This document shows positions 13,158-28,134 of a DNA stretch of 64,000 bases, one piece after another. Below the pieces are notes generated by a model. It saw only the letters and a program-made list of their open reading frames with translations, was not told where the DNA came from and searched no databases. The position numbers were made by a program, and so were the translations under genes. This DNA is from Zhengitettix transpicula (taxonomy: Eukaryota; Arthropoda; Insecta; Orthoptera; Tetrigidae). Within the stretch, counting starts at the first letter, position 1; each line of letters starts with the position of its first letter. The DNA lies in NCBI GenBank assembly GCA_037074705.1, contig CM073596.1:54216001-54280000 (forward strand). The letters are read 5' to 3'.

Positions 13158-13388
13158 AAAAGATTGAAGACTTTCCCGGTGTAATTGTTGAATAAAAAGT
13201 TCTCGGTTTTCACACGGGTGCCAAAAGCGATTCAACCGCGACGTTTCGACGACCGTAAGCTATGTTGTAATTTTTCTAGGCGATTAATCTATAAATGATG
13301 ATAGAGCTTACGGTCGTCGAAAAGTCGCGGTTTAATCGCTGTTGGCACCCGTGTGAAGAAAAAGAGAACTTTTTATTCAACAATTTGT
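13158..13388. repeat. Foldback element with about 100-bp inverted arms
   Basis: The left arm holds TTGAATAAAAAGTTCTC, CACACGGGTGCCAA and CGACCGTAAGCT. The right arm holds their complements AGCTTACGGTCG, TTGGCACCCGTGTG and GAGAACTTTTTATTCAA. A GTCGTCGAAAC-type segment recalls the GAAAC part of hammerhead-bearing retroelements. The copy at 8489 shows it is a dispersed family. Confidence 0.85.
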
Positions 13389-14054
13389 TATCATTAGATT
13401 TGAAATGGAAAGAACATTGGAAACTTTCTAATCAAAGGAATAAAATAATTTGTTGGTCATTTATTTCAGGCATTTAAGGTTTGTAAATAAGGTAATAAAT
13501 TGCATCATCTAATAATTTCATGATGACAGTATATATCGCAAATAAATTTTATTACAGACATGAATCAGTAAATTAAAGGCTTACCTGAAATTATAGACGA
13601 ATAGTTAATCATATTTATTGTCTCCTGATTTGAAAGGTTCAAGACCTTGGCTCTTAGCGTTGCTTACGATTGTAATGTTATGTAATACGTCTGTGACTAT
13701 TACGAATTCAAACTTGCCGCGATAGAAAGAAATATATTCTTTGGAATTCAAAGATGGCTAAGGACTGTTAAAAACCAATGCGAGAATGACGTAATTTATA
13801 TTAAAAAAAATTTGCCTAGATTAATAAATTTAAATCCATAATTTATTCAGAATGGTAATATTATTTTTCAAAACCTTTACTAGCAATATTCCTTATTTAA
13901 TTTGTGATCCTGTAACTGTATATCTTTGGCAATATGTGAATCGATTATATACTTGTTTACATTTGTGGGAGTATCTTTTCTCAGATTATATATAATGATT
14001 ACAACTATTTAAAGTTAGAATAGTATTGAAGAAAATTTCATTACTTAAATAAGA

Positions 14055-15465
14055 ATGCTATCTTCCAACTTAAGAAAACTGAGTGGTGGGTTGTACAAAA
14101 TCGAGGGTTATTAAAATTGTACAATACATTTACCATACTATATTAATGATTTTCATTACTAGGTACAAGTGCCAGATGTGTGGTGCAGGTTAATTTGACT
14201 GCCGGTTTGAAAAACTTGAAACCGCCACCAAATTATGATTGTAAGTAAATATTCAAATCATTAGTTTATTTTATTGGTATACATAGTTGCTGGCCTTATT
14301 TATTGAATGAAAACATTGAAATTTTAACTGCAGATATAATTTAATTAAAACTACTGTTGCATTAAGAACCTAATGAATTTAATAACTTCAATTCTTATAA
14401 GCTAAAATATTGTCTCACTTAAGTAATAATTGAGAATTATACCACTTGAAATCCTTTACAGTTATTGAGCTTCCTGAAAGACCTAGATTAAAAGTAATGG
14501 AAAGGGTTCCACAATATCCTCCATCAGTAAAAGCTCCTAGAATGCACAAGCGTTTGGATCTTATGCGAGGTCCAGAACTTGTTCATAATTCATTTCTTCA
14601 TGAACAGTTTGGTATTGTTGTAAGTATGTGCTCTGTGCTAATTCTATGGTTGAAAAATTATATTGTGTATGTCTGAATAGAAGATAATTGACATGTATAA
14701 TGTAATGGTATTTCCTGTTCATTTAAACAAATTCTAATTACATACCCTCTTTCTGCTAGGCATTTATTGCATTATTACAGCACCCTACTATAGTTTTAAT
14801 AAATGAATTTTGTTTCAGGCTACAGGTGGTGGTCGCTTACGTTGGGGTCATTTTGAAATGATTCGTAATGGTATCAGCCGTAAAATTGACATGAAACGTA
14901 TGTTTGCTGTCTGGAGAGTAGATCCTCCATGGCAGCCAGTTACTAAGAAAGTAAGTTTCATTATTTTGTTCAGATAAAATGACCACAGAAGTAGATCAAT
15001 GTATGTTTTTTCTTCAGGGTTTGGGACAACGAATGGGTGGGGGAAAGGGACCAATCAATCATTATGTTACTCCCATAAGATCTGGACGTGTAATAGTCGA
15101 AGTAGCTGGAAAATGTGAATTCAAAGAGGCAAGTATAATCATCATTAACTCACAATTTATTATACACTAGACATATTAGTTTCCATTTTAAAATAAATAT
15201 AAACATTGTGAGAGAAAACAGTTCTAAAATAAAAATTTAATTGCAGGTGAAAGGCTTTTTGGACCTTGTTGCAGACAAACTGCCATTTAAAGCAGTAGCT
15301 GTAAGCCACGAAATGTTACAAGAGATGAAAGCAAAAGAAAAAAGACTAGAGGAAGAAAATGTTAATCCATATACATTAAAATATGTTCTTCTTAATAATC
15401 TTGGTGGCTTTAGAGTTCAGCACATGTCTAAATCAGATTTCAAATGGTTTGGAAAGTATGTGTAA
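14055..15465 (+). CDS. mRpL16: Mitochondrial large ribosomal subunit protein uL16m (mRpL16)
   Basis: uL16 family member of the mitochondrial 39S subunit, near the peptidyl-transferase/tRNA region. Coding exons: about 14055-14090 (start, donor ambiguous), about 14165/14170-14240, 14462-14619, 14819-14950, 15018-15128, 15247-15465. The match is clear from [19 protein letters not shown] through [56 protein letters not shown] and [13 protein letters not shown], to the family C-terminus. The start [12 protein letters not shown] is chosen because it gives a basic, hydroxylated presequence as expected for import. Two splice choices join it in frame. The intron after 15128 begins with GC instead of GT. 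A poly(A) signal follows 26 bp after the stop. Confidence 0.95.
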
Positions 15466-16320
15466 TTTTCATTGTAAAGCTAGATGTTTAAATAAATACT
15501 TGTACCATTTGTTATTCAAATTTGTCATTGGAAAACCAGTATTCTCTTTTTCAAATTTTCAACATGTTCTTTACAGATCTATTTTAAATTCTTAAAGGGA
15601 CCCGTACAAATTATATTTTTTTTTAGATACTATACTATATTTTCTATATACTATACAATAATTGGCAAATTATTTTATACTAGAATATCATTGTTTGACT
15701 AAAGCCAATCTAGCCGACTATTCATGTCATTTGTTATTGAGGGAATGAACTGTATTAACAATTCCATTTCCCTCTATTATAAATAATAATGATTTAAACA
15801 TATGTAAAGAGACTTAATTTTCAATATCTCGAAGATTTTGATCATATTAACAAACCAGCAGCATTTGGCTCTTTGACTCCTGAAATATCTTGTTTTGCAT
15901 CAAAGGGAACAATAAATTAGCAAATAAGTGTTTTTGCTTTAAAGAAGCAAAACAGTTTATAGTTCAAAAACTTCCCTGCAATTCCAATAGAGATAAAAGT
16001 AAAATTGGTTTGTTGCAAGTTGAAATATACATACTAAAAAATATAATTTGCAGGTATTATTTATAACTCATTTCAGTCTATAGTGTGACAGTAATTCGAA
16101 ACTAAATGGGGGCTGTGTACTGATTTTGCATAATAACCTAGCTGGAGAGCATTCTCAACAAACCTCAGCAGGAAACTACATTATGATATAAATCATATGC
16201 TCAGAATAATGACACAACCTGCTTCAATCATTCATACTAGAAGTAAACTACTTATAAAAGAAATAACACTTGAAATATAAACAATTTTATTTTAATAATT
16301 AGACAGTACAGTATTTCTAA
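15466..16320. other. Intergenic region between convergent mRpL16 and HINT
   Basis: AATAAA at 15491-15496 serves mRpL16. AATAAA on the minus strand at 16286-16291, 30 bp after the HINT stop, serves HINT. Nothing else is recognised. Confidence 0.5.
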
Positions 16321-18534
<2,214 letters not shown>

Positions 18535-20695
18535 TTTAGAAAAGATAGGAAACGAGCTGAATTAATATTTACTTCTAAATGATTGAATTTGTTATATTAT
18601 AATTATATAATTCGAATAAAGTGGGAAATTCACTGTCTCCCTTGCGTTTGTTACTTGCACTGCCTGCTCGACATTAACGTTTTGTTGTCGCGTATATTAA
18701 ACTGTGCCGCTTTGAAATCTTACTAAAAATTAAATGCGAGCGTCTTCTTTAAGAACAATCATTTGATAATACTAAAAACGACTTTTGTACTTCTGAACTT
18801 TAAACGGTAAACTAAAACTAAGAAAATTTGAATTTAAAGGTGCCGGACTTTACACACGTATTAGCGTCTTTTACTAACTGCGAATACTTAAGTTAATTAG
18901 TATTACTAGTTTCAACCAAAGAGTTTCATATATAAGCTAATCCTTTTCCAGCGTCCGTAAATCACGCGGTTCAAGAAAACTACCCGTACCATTAACGACC
19001 AATTGAAACTTCAATAGAATACATGGAAAAAACAAATCATACATAGACCCTGAAATGGATTTATTCCAGCTGACAATTAAATTCGTCATTCTGTACGCTA
19101 CCGTGGGAACCTTATATATACAGTGAAATTAAGCCACAAGATTTCGGCCAAATATGAAACATTATTCAGTATCCATTTATTAGAAACGATACTAATACGA
19201 ACAAAGGAAGAAAGCTTAAGAATACATCGAAAAAATAAAACAAATACTAATACATTTTACGAAATTTTGAATGAATAATAAAAAGAGAGACAGGCTTATG
19301 TGACTTAAAAACATATTCAGAAGTCACTGTCAAGTTATCCCCCCCTATATCAAATGATCTAATTAAAATAAAATATGTTTTCATGAGACAGTCCAAAAAA
19401 ATGCACATCAAATTTTAAATCTATTTTTTGTTGATATTTATGAATTATGCAAAATTATTTTAATTTCATTTACACATTTTATAATACTGGAAGTCGGTCA
19501 CCAATATGAAGATATTTGTATTTTTCTTAATTATTTGTCATTAACATGGAGAAGACTATTGTCAAAAATTGAGATTATTTTCAGACTTCTTTAAAAAAAA
19601 CACTTTTTTAAAACATGTTGAAGGGGATACAGTGCTCCCGGATAAAAATTAATTTTATATACTCTAAGACACCCAAATTGGTTTCTTTTCCATGGCTATA
19701 GATTAAGAAAAAGATTTCTTTGATGAATAGATCTGACTTCATTGAATTATAAATGAATAAACCAGTCAAATTTGTCAAATATATTTTAATAAAGTAAAAC
19801 ATTATAACAAGTTAGTAAAATAAAATTAACACAACATACTTTTTCTTTTTGGAACCTCTTCAGGTGCAAATATAAAAAAGTTTACAAGTCTGAACGTAAT
19901 TTTTCTTTTGAAAAAATCCATACATAATTAAAAATTTCTCCAATACTGAATATCTAAAAAAACTTGAGAATTTTACTTAGTTATTGATATTTCAATAAAT
20001 AAATTGTAAGTAATGTTCACTAAATTTTTACATGATTGTATTATAAATATGTTTATAAAATTTTCTTTATTTACAAAATATAAAGAAAATTATTTTTAAT
20101 TTCAGAAGAGGTGGTGTTATAAAATTGTAAGAAGAAATTGTAATTTTTCATGATTGTTTATTAATTTTTATTTTCAGACTTATATATAATTATATCACCA
20201 TGTAATGTCATATAATTTTCAATATAAAGTTAATCTTAATTGGTATTCAATTCATGACTTATCAATTAACTGTAAAAAATTCAGATCTTCAAACATAACA
20301 GTGATTGAATAAAGTTAAATTACATAATGTTCTAAAAAATCAATGTACATAATTCTCAGGATATACAATCATACAATAAATTATGTTCATGTGCAACAAT
20401 CTAAATGTCACTACATGTTCATACTGAAGGATCTTACATTTCAAACATTAATGCTATTTGAGGTAAATAATAAATATAAAATGTACTATTGTACTCCTTC
20501 CACCTATACTTTCTCTATAGTGTATATAGATGGAAATCACTAATTTTTAATTTATTGCAGACAATTGATTTACTTTATTTTAAAAATAATTTATTATTAC
20601 AACATTTACACCACAATATTTTTGTGAAAAAATACAGTAAACTTCACACCTGTGTTGGTTGTGATCCATTCTTCAAACAGACAGATTATAGAAAA
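18535..20695. other. AT-rich intergenic region, no gene seen
   Basis: It lies between the HINT start and the RFC5 stop. On the minus strand near 19860 there is a CCTGAAGAGGTTCC segment resembling the 5' half of the hammerhead-like repeats, without a matching GAAAC half. A CCCCCC run is at about 19340. Nothing else is recognised. Confidence 0.4.
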
Positions 20696-23192
20696 TCACT
20701 GACACTGAGAAACTTCAGAAGGTATCATTTCTCTCGCAATAAAAAATGCCGATATAAGTGATCCAAGTTGAATGTTCTCATTGGTCCCACTAGATAATCT
20801 GTATTCAATATCAGCCATTTTAGTCAGTAAGACTATTAGTACAGTCTTTGGAAATTCTACTGTAAGTTAAAACAGAATTTATTGGCAAAGGAACAAAATA
20901 AATAAAATAATTTTCACTTAAATGTATACTCAAAAAGCAAATATACAACAATGAGTTACATATGTATGTAGAGAGCATAATGCACACATTAAACTAAAGA
21001 AATCTGGAGCTTACTTCTGTGAATATATTGGTGAACTTCAGTGAGAATATCTTGTAGAGCAAGACCCTTTGCAGTTTTAAGCTCTTGTATTTCTGTATAT
21101 ATCTTAAGGAAATTCATCAATGCAATCAACACTGATAAAAAGAAGTAGAAATATGGAATCTATTCACCATTTACATAACCAGAAATCAAATGTGTAAATT
21201 AACTGAACTAATTTATAAAATTTTAATTAATAAATAAATGAAAGGATACGTTTATAACATGACAAAAACTTCTCATTCAGCAGCCACTTGACAATGTTTG
21301 AAATGTCCTTTTTTAATGGATGCCCAACACAGGTGTAAACGTTATCTTCTGTGACTTTTCCATAGGCCATTGCTGTACTCTGAAGGATATTGAGAACCTT
21401 CCGCATATCACCTTTAGATAATGTCATTAGTGCATTTTTACCATCCTCAGTGGCGTCAACACTGAAAAATTTAATCAAATTGTAGTCTGTAAATAATGGA
21501 GCCAATGAAAAGACAAAATAGTGAAACTGGCATAAAGCACTTACTTCTCTTGCTTAATGACATATTCCAGACGTGGCATAATTTGCTGTGGGTCTAATGG
21601 TCCAAACCTGAATCTGGTGCAACGAGACTGAAGTGCAGGAATTACCTTACTAAGGTAATTGCAAATGATGCAGAATCTTACATTCTCTGTAAACTTTTCT
21701 ATAACTGGGAAGATAAAAATACACAAATCAGATTCAGTAACTCTAAATTATTATTATTCACAGATCTAGGCAAACAGAAAACTATCAAGTTTAAAAAATA
21801 TTTACAATTATTTGATTAACTTACTACGCCTCAAAGCATTCTGAGCATCTTGAGTCATTGCGTCAGCTTCATCCAATATAATCAACTTAAAGCCTGAGCT
21901 GAAGATAGTTCTTGTGCTTGCAAAACTTAATATCTGACCCCTGACAATTCCAATACCTCGGTCATCTGATGCATTAAGTTCTAAAACCTGTAGTACAGAA
22001 AAAAATGTGATACTGTAATGAAAATGTTGAACCCATAATTGTTACTTATTTAGACAAGATCATTTTTTAAAATTTTAATATGAACAGTTCTGTTACTGGC
22101 ACCTTTGCCCTGTACTTAACTTCTAATCTAGCAGCTGCACCCTCCTGTTTCAAACTATGGACCTGGAACCCTATCAATTTGTCCCTCCTTCAATGAATTC
22201 ACGAAATTAAACAATGTCTTCTTAACATGTATGGAATTCAGTTTGCCTTCCTCTTAAAAAACCTTAGGGAGATGGAACTCTTACACCTCATTAACTCTTC
22301 TTATAACATCCTCATTTTTTTACTAAATTTATCCATATGGTTTACTCTTCTCTAACATTATATTTAAAAACTTGGCAATTGTGGTGATATATGTCTGTGA
22401 CAGTATTTCCCTTGTTCATCAAAAGAAATCCAAGGTAGTTGAACTAATAGACACTTTGTAATCCTTTGTTAACACAACTATATGTTATTTATTAAATGAT
22501 AAATTTGTAATGTTTGAATTTCAGATCAAACCATTAAATTAATTCCATATCAGATTCATGTATTCTGTACATACAAGAATGACTTAACTACATATAATAT
22601 AAGTATTATTTAAATTTTAGAACATACCATGGAAGTAAACTTTTTAGGGTTGTATAACTGTCTTGCACAAGCAAGAATCGTACTTGTTTTCCCTGTTCCA
22701 GGTGGTCCATAGAACAGCAAATGTGGTAACTGATCTTCTTTGATGAACCTGCTGACTGAGAATAGATAACCTTAAGATGACTCTAAACAAGTATATTAAG
22801 AGGTTAAATGATTTAAACGTTACAATTTTATGTTATATTGTGTTTATATAATGAATATTGGATTATTAATTAACTGTCAAATTTGTTTATAGATTTTTCC
22901 CCCCAACACACACTTGTTAAACTCAGATGAAACAGTAAATGGATTTTAGTGATCAATGACGTCAGAGAATTAGTTATACACACACAATGACTTACTTGTT
23001 TTTATTATATCATCATGTGAAATAAGATCATCCAATGTCTTCGGTCGGTACTTTTCAACCCTAGAAAACAACAGTATATAATAATGAAACTAACGTAATC
23101 TTAATGTCAAATGTTGGTTAATAGAAGAAAATTATATTTCATCACCATGGCAGGTTCTCTCTTCGTTTTCCGTCATTCATCTGGGATCCCAT
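20696..23192 (-). CDS. RFC5: Replication factor C subunit 5 (clamp loader AAA+ ATPase)
   Basis: Small subunit of the RFC clamp loader, which opens PCNA and loads it on primed DNA; also part of alternative loaders. Eight exons with consistent phase: 23192-23146, 23060-22996, 22755-22628, 21987-21825, 21704-21545, 21461-21250, 21092-21015, 20859-20696, giving 338 residues (human 340). Visible are [15 protein letters not shown] near 14-28, Walker [10 protein letters not shown] near 55, LNASDDRGI, Walker B LILDEAD-type IILDEAD near 117-122, the SRC motif in [13 protein letters not shown], sensor 2 region [12 protein letters not shown], and the C-terminal collar helices with MADIEYRL. The start [11 protein letters not shown] is the first ATG in frame; MNDGKRR is an alternative. 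In Drosophila this orthologue is called RfC3. Confidence 0.97.
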
Positions 23193-25387
23193 AACAAATA
23201 ATCACACCAGCGAATAAACAATTACAATAATTGTCAAATAGGTGTTACAATGTGGCGCCGAAACTCAAACAAGCGAGTGTACACTTGTTGGAGGTTTCAG
23301 TATTACCAACAGACAAGAATTAAATTGTAGCGTACTCTTCAAAATTTCTTTATATTATATATAATTTATAAACGCTATAAACACAAGTATTACTCAGATT
23401 ATATATGTATGTATCTGGTATCAACCCAAACTGGCGGATTGACGCTACTGATGGTCACGAATCTGCAGATAACGAGTCGGAGCCGCTATAAATTGGCTGT
23501 CGTAGCTATTAAGTTTTTCTGTATTCCGTATTCGGCTCGGGGCTGTAGACGTTGTTGTGTCTGAACAGCTGTTGGTCTTCTGTGCTTCGCATCGCTGCAT
23601 TAGTTGTATCAGCTCAGTTGAATGTTGTGGTCCAGTCAAATTACTCAGAGCGCTCACGTCATTGCCTTTGGTCGCTTAAGCGCATGGAAATTGTGCTTCA
23701 ACAAAGATCCAACATGTACGCTTCATACAGAGCAGTGTTTGACCCTCGAATCCGACCAGTGGTTAGGGAAACGAGCCAAAGACTGGCAAGAGTATTGATA
23801 CGTTCCAGACTAAAAGCCATCCATCTATGATAGCTCTGCCAGAAAATCTTATCTCCACATATCCATTGGTGGCGTCGGGCAATACAGCTTATTTAATAAT
23901 TGGAGAAGGGTGCTGCAATACTTGTTAGCAAATTCGTTGACTGGATGGTCCTCTGAATCAGCGTTACTTTTTTGTTTCTGTAGGAAATATTTTTTTATCT
24001 AAGCCGGGCCGGATGGTTTATTCGGATATATTTGTCTGTATTGTATTGAATCAATCAGCAGTCAGAATTTTTGTGCAGATAGCATTTAATTGCACTTGTT
24101 CCAAGTGGTGATGAATTGAGATTACAACTTGCGTTGCATTATGCTAGTTTCAGAAATAATTTATTAACATTTTTCGCTTACAACAGCATGTCTTAGAAAT
24201 TTAATGCATGTATATTTCTACAACATGGATAATTTGTCAATATATTATATTATTAACTGTATTGCGGACAAAATGATGTTCTAATTTAAGTTTTTGTTAA
24301 TAAATTATTGCTGACTAATTTGGAACATTTTTTACATTTACATATTGACATCAGATAAATTAATAAAGAACATAAGGGGAGGGATCAAATCTGTATTAAC
24401 ACTGCAATACAACCTTCATACAGACTTTAAATTAAGAAATTATTGTTGGTGGCAATGATTCTATATGGCATCAGTGTGATGTCATACAGACTGTGCCCTT
24501 GATAAACATTTTTAAAATAAGAAATTTTTTAATGAACATTTTAACAGGCTTTATCATAATTTGAAACATATTTTATTAATCAGTGATTAACAATATTTCC
24601 ATATATATATTGTACTCTCATCAGGTATGCTAATATGCTATATATTACACACATCTTGTCTAACATACAACAAGAAGAAGAGTGTGTAAAAATATGATAT
24701 AAATAACTTTTATTTCCCTTTCTTAAAATGGTCATCACTTACCTCAGATTCCTCCCTCAAACTCGTGAGTTGTTTGCATACTACTGTGTGTTGAGATTTT
24801 GTGTGTATGGTTTCTTATTTTTAAAATACATATCATGTACATAAAACAAGCTTCACACATATTGATTACATTCTTACTAAATTTAAAATGCAACATTGTT
24901 AACACAAGAAGATTTGTTTTAACTTTTAAAGTTTTATATATTTATATTGATTACACTAATGAATAACAATATAAGTATTTTTCAGAATAAAATGCAAAAT
25001 TAAATGCACATTAAATGAATTGAATACAGACGACAATGAGGAATCCATTAATGCATACCTGCCCACTGTTCAGGTTGAAAGAAAAATTCTTCAGATTTGA
25101 ACCAAATGAGTCAAAACATTTCAACATCCGTATCTGTTAGTGGTTTTGATATCTGCACAAAATTAATGAATGATTTATAAATATGAAATAACCACAAAAA
25201 TATTTTATTCTTTTGTGTATTTCTATGTATTATATAAAATAACTAAGTATTATATGTACTGAAATTTTCTGATTCAATAAAAGCAGAAAAAAGTGCTATC
25301 AAAACATTTTTGACCATTTTTTTATAGGGGAAAATACAAAAACGTAATAAAGTAATGATTTACAATTTTCGAACAGAGTTCAATATG
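23193..25387. other. Intergenic region with a GC-richer block at 23.4-23.9 kb
   Basis: The RFC5 promoter must lie at the left end. The block 23400-23900 is richer in GC and CpG than its surroundings and contains a 92-codon plus-strand frame (23552-23830) with no recognised domain. It may be an old repeat or a non-coding first exon of a divergent transcript. The remainder to 25387 is AT-rich with no recognisable coding exon. Confidence 0.35.
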
Positions 25388-25920
25388 TCACTGTTTCCTG
25401 TTTGCCACCACAGATAGTTGGTCTCGTATTCTTCCCATTCCTTCCAGCAACGAGTTGAGTGTGTCTTGGTTCATTTCCAGTGTGACATCGGACACAGAAG
25501 GCTTGTCTTCACAAAACTTGTGATTTTCTTGCAACTGTGAAAATTAACGGAAAAACATCCGTTAAGTATAAGAGGTATTTAAAAAGTTAAAACAGTTGAT
25601 ATGCAGAAAAGTTACATATTTTATAACAAAAGTCATTTTGTTGAGTGAACAAGATGAGGAGAACTTTGTAAACATAATGTTCGTATCTCTGTTGCAAAGA
25701 AACGACAGTAAAACTATTTAAATTACGAAACAGGTGATTATTTATATACTTTACATGGAGCAACAACATCATAAGAGTTTATTATTTACAATGATTATAA
25801 CCTTCATTTGAAGCAGACAAGTTGCTGTTGCATTTCCTGGCTCGCTAGCTGGAGCTTTCGAGCAAACGAAACAGGAGAAATCGAGTAGCTTTTGGGGTCC
25901 CACATTGCTTGACACATCCA
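25388..25920 (-). CDS. COMMD9: COMM domain-containing protein 9 (C-terminal part only)
   Basis: COMMD proteins form the Commander complex with CCDC22/CCDC93 and the retriever subunits, acting in endosomal cargo recycling. The last exon (25534-25388, 48 codons plus stop) is a clear match to the COMMD9 C-terminus: CEDKPSVSDVTLEMNQDTLN, then LLEGMGRIRDQLSVVANRKQ. The upstream exon ending at 25802 reads ATCLLQMK just before the splice, as expected, but the rest of that exon fits the COMM domain poorly. A second frame across the same bases is also open, so its start is unsure. Exons for the N-terminal half were not found in the repeat-filled DNA to 29 kb. They may be far upstream, or this may be a truncated copy. 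Confidence 0.75.
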
Positions 25921-26339
25921 TTATAGGCAAATAAAGTTACTCATTTAATTTCACATTCAGTCACGCTATGATAAACACATATCCGACTATCGATAGGTGC
26001 TATCGAAATAGGAACTCCATAGATCGATTATATTGCCGGAGTTAACATAAATGGAAGATGAAATGAAAAAGCAAATATGACCATTCAAAAATACTTGTGA
26101 GGGAGGACTATTGAGGAAGTGATGACTTTCCATGTGTAAATCTTCTAATAAATGAAATTGATTGCGTATGTTTCGCATACAAAGGTGGAGCAATGTCGAC
26201 CAAATTTTGTACACATGTTCCTTTCGAACCAGAGACAAATCCTGTGATCAAGGGACGGGGATGGAAATTTTTAAACATACTAAAACGGCCGATATTTGCA
26301 AAAAATAACGCGAGAACAACCAAAATGGGAGTAAATTAA

Positions 26340-26490
26340 GTACAAAAATAACATAAAATCGAGCCGGTCAGATTCACTACTTGCAGTCCCGGGTTCGAAT
26401 GGATGTGAATAATTGGCTACATCTCATGAAAACACAAAAGTAATGAGTACAACGTTTCGACACAACTTTTGGACCTCATCACATATTATA
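26340..26490. repeat. Repeat fragment with a tRNA-type B box and a degraded hammerhead-like motif
   Basis: GGTTCGAAT at 26392-26400 matches an internal pol III B box, as in tRNA-derived SINEs, but no A box is seen. On the minus strand, GTGATGAGGTCC followed by GTCGAAACGTTG at 26444-26480 resembles a CTGATGA..GAAAC core with the first C replaced. Confidence 0.45.
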
Positions 26491-27495
26491 ATAATAGAAA
26501 AATAAAAGGGAGCCTTAAATTTAATCTATGGAATACAACAAATAATCTTCATGACCGTTTTGAAGTGAACTATAAAAAATAATAGAAATAATTAAAAGTA
26601 TATACTTAAAGTAATTTCGAGAATAAAAATGCTACAACAAATTGTTTATAATAAATACAAACTTACATTTGGATAATTTTCAGTTACACTGTTGAATTTT
26701 ACACAGACGCCTGTTTTAAAGTGTTTTAAATTAGAAAGGAAACAAATTTATTATATACATTGAATTAATTAAGTTACAATAATAATACGTCTAAATTTTC
26801 TATTTAAATTATTTCTGTTTTTAAATGCGTAAAAAAGGCCGAGCGTCAGAAACAGTTAATTGTTTATAAAGAAATTAAATATTCCTACATTTCTGATATT
26901 GGAAATAATTCAGGTGTAGGAGAATAATATTAAATCTATGTTTAATTTTTTGAAGTAACAATAGTTACTATAAAACTATGTTATATATTTTAAAAACGAC
27001 ATAATAAATGCCAGATAAATAAAATTTTGAACTGAGAAATTGGATCATACTAATTTTTTTTTTTTCATATATAATTGAGAGAATGATTATGGGAGGGGTT
27101 ATTGGTTTTGCAATCCAGTAATACAATTATGTCGTTCTTAAATTCCAAAAAAATATAGTTCCGGTAATTTTGTACATCAAAAAGTAAAACACTAATTAAA
27201 TTTTATACTTACGCGCCTGATGAAGTTCCAAAACATGAACGAAACGTCGTGTGGTTTTTGTAATTCAGGATTATTTCATTTTCATTTTCTGACTTTATTA
27301 TATATATATATCTGTGTGTGTGTGATGACCTTGGCCTGTCAGGAAACTAGGTGAAAGAATTTAGGCCCGAGGGCGGTCTTGTCGGGATTACGGAAGACGG
27401 GAACGTCCGGGAGCACCCGCGTGTTTAGGGACGTAATCCTTTGAGAAATAGCCTGGAGAGAGAGCCGGTCCTGCTTTCTTCTCCAGGGCCAGCTG
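26491..27495. other. AT-rich repeat-bearing stretch, no gene
   Basis: No coding exon is seen. It contains a hammerhead-like motif at 27217-27245 and a TA/TG microsatellite near 27300-27325. Confidence 0.4.
27217..27245 (+). ncRNA. Hammerhead-ribozyme-like core
   Basis: CTGATGA, then A-GTTC, an 8-base loop, GAAC, then GAAAC. This matches the conserved hammerhead core with a 4-bp stem II. Stems I and III are not obvious, so activity is doubtful. It is followed by the GTCGTGTGGTTTTT tail shared with the other copies. Confidence 0.5.
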
Positions 27496-27571
27496 TATAA
27501 AAACCTTCGGGACCGAGGAGAGGGATCGTCCAGTGACGAGGCAAAGCAGGGGCAGAAATCTCACCATACAC
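27496..27571 (+). promoter_or_regulatory. Candidate TATA promoter with short non-coding exon
   Basis: TATAAAAA at 27496-27503 in a GC-richer patch is followed about 70 bp downstream by CACGTAAGTAC, a good splice donor at 27572. It could be a distal first exon of the astacin gene, or part of a repeat. Confidence 0.35.
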
Positions 27572-28134
27572 GTAAGTACACACTCTCTTCTCTACACTCA
27601 ACAGACGCTTTGTTATAAATTTAATTATGGGGTGGTCCAACTACTGGAATGTGAAAGCAGTTCGAAAGGTGATGAAAAATGAATAATGGCTTTCCGCATC
27701 GAACTTAAGAATCTGTTTGTCATGTACAAGGTACGTCGAATATGCGCCCGGAATAATGCAAAATACTCCTTATTCCGGTTGTGACGAGTTACAGTTGGCC
27801 CTCTACAGTTCCAGGAGGTAACCAGTTAACAGTCAAAACTGTCAATTGGGCACGGTCTCGTTTACATAAAAAAAATCCTCTTAGAAAGCAGACAATGAAA
27901 CATCTGATCAACGTCAATAAAATATTAAATCTAGCATCGTCATCAAATTATTAGGTCTATATAAAATTTAAAAGCACGAACGTTTCATCTGAAAATAATA
28001 TGTAAAATAAAGTATAATAAAATTTGATAGATAAACGACACACACAACCACAATCCAGGTGAAGAGCTGAAAATATATAGGCTTTATAAATCTGCTTTGT
28101 GTCGTTCTTATGGCTCCTGCGTTTTTTGAATCAC

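Noticed and set aside
25803..25905. Second open frame (MWDPKSYSISPVSFARK..) across the COMMD9 upstream exon
   Set aside because: It ends at a stop before the splice donor and does not join the well-matched last exon in frame. Kept only as a caution on the exon call.
26108..26323. 71-codon minus-strand frame resembling a mitochondrial presequence protein
   Set aside because: No downstream exon joins it, and the surrounding DNA looks repeat-derived.
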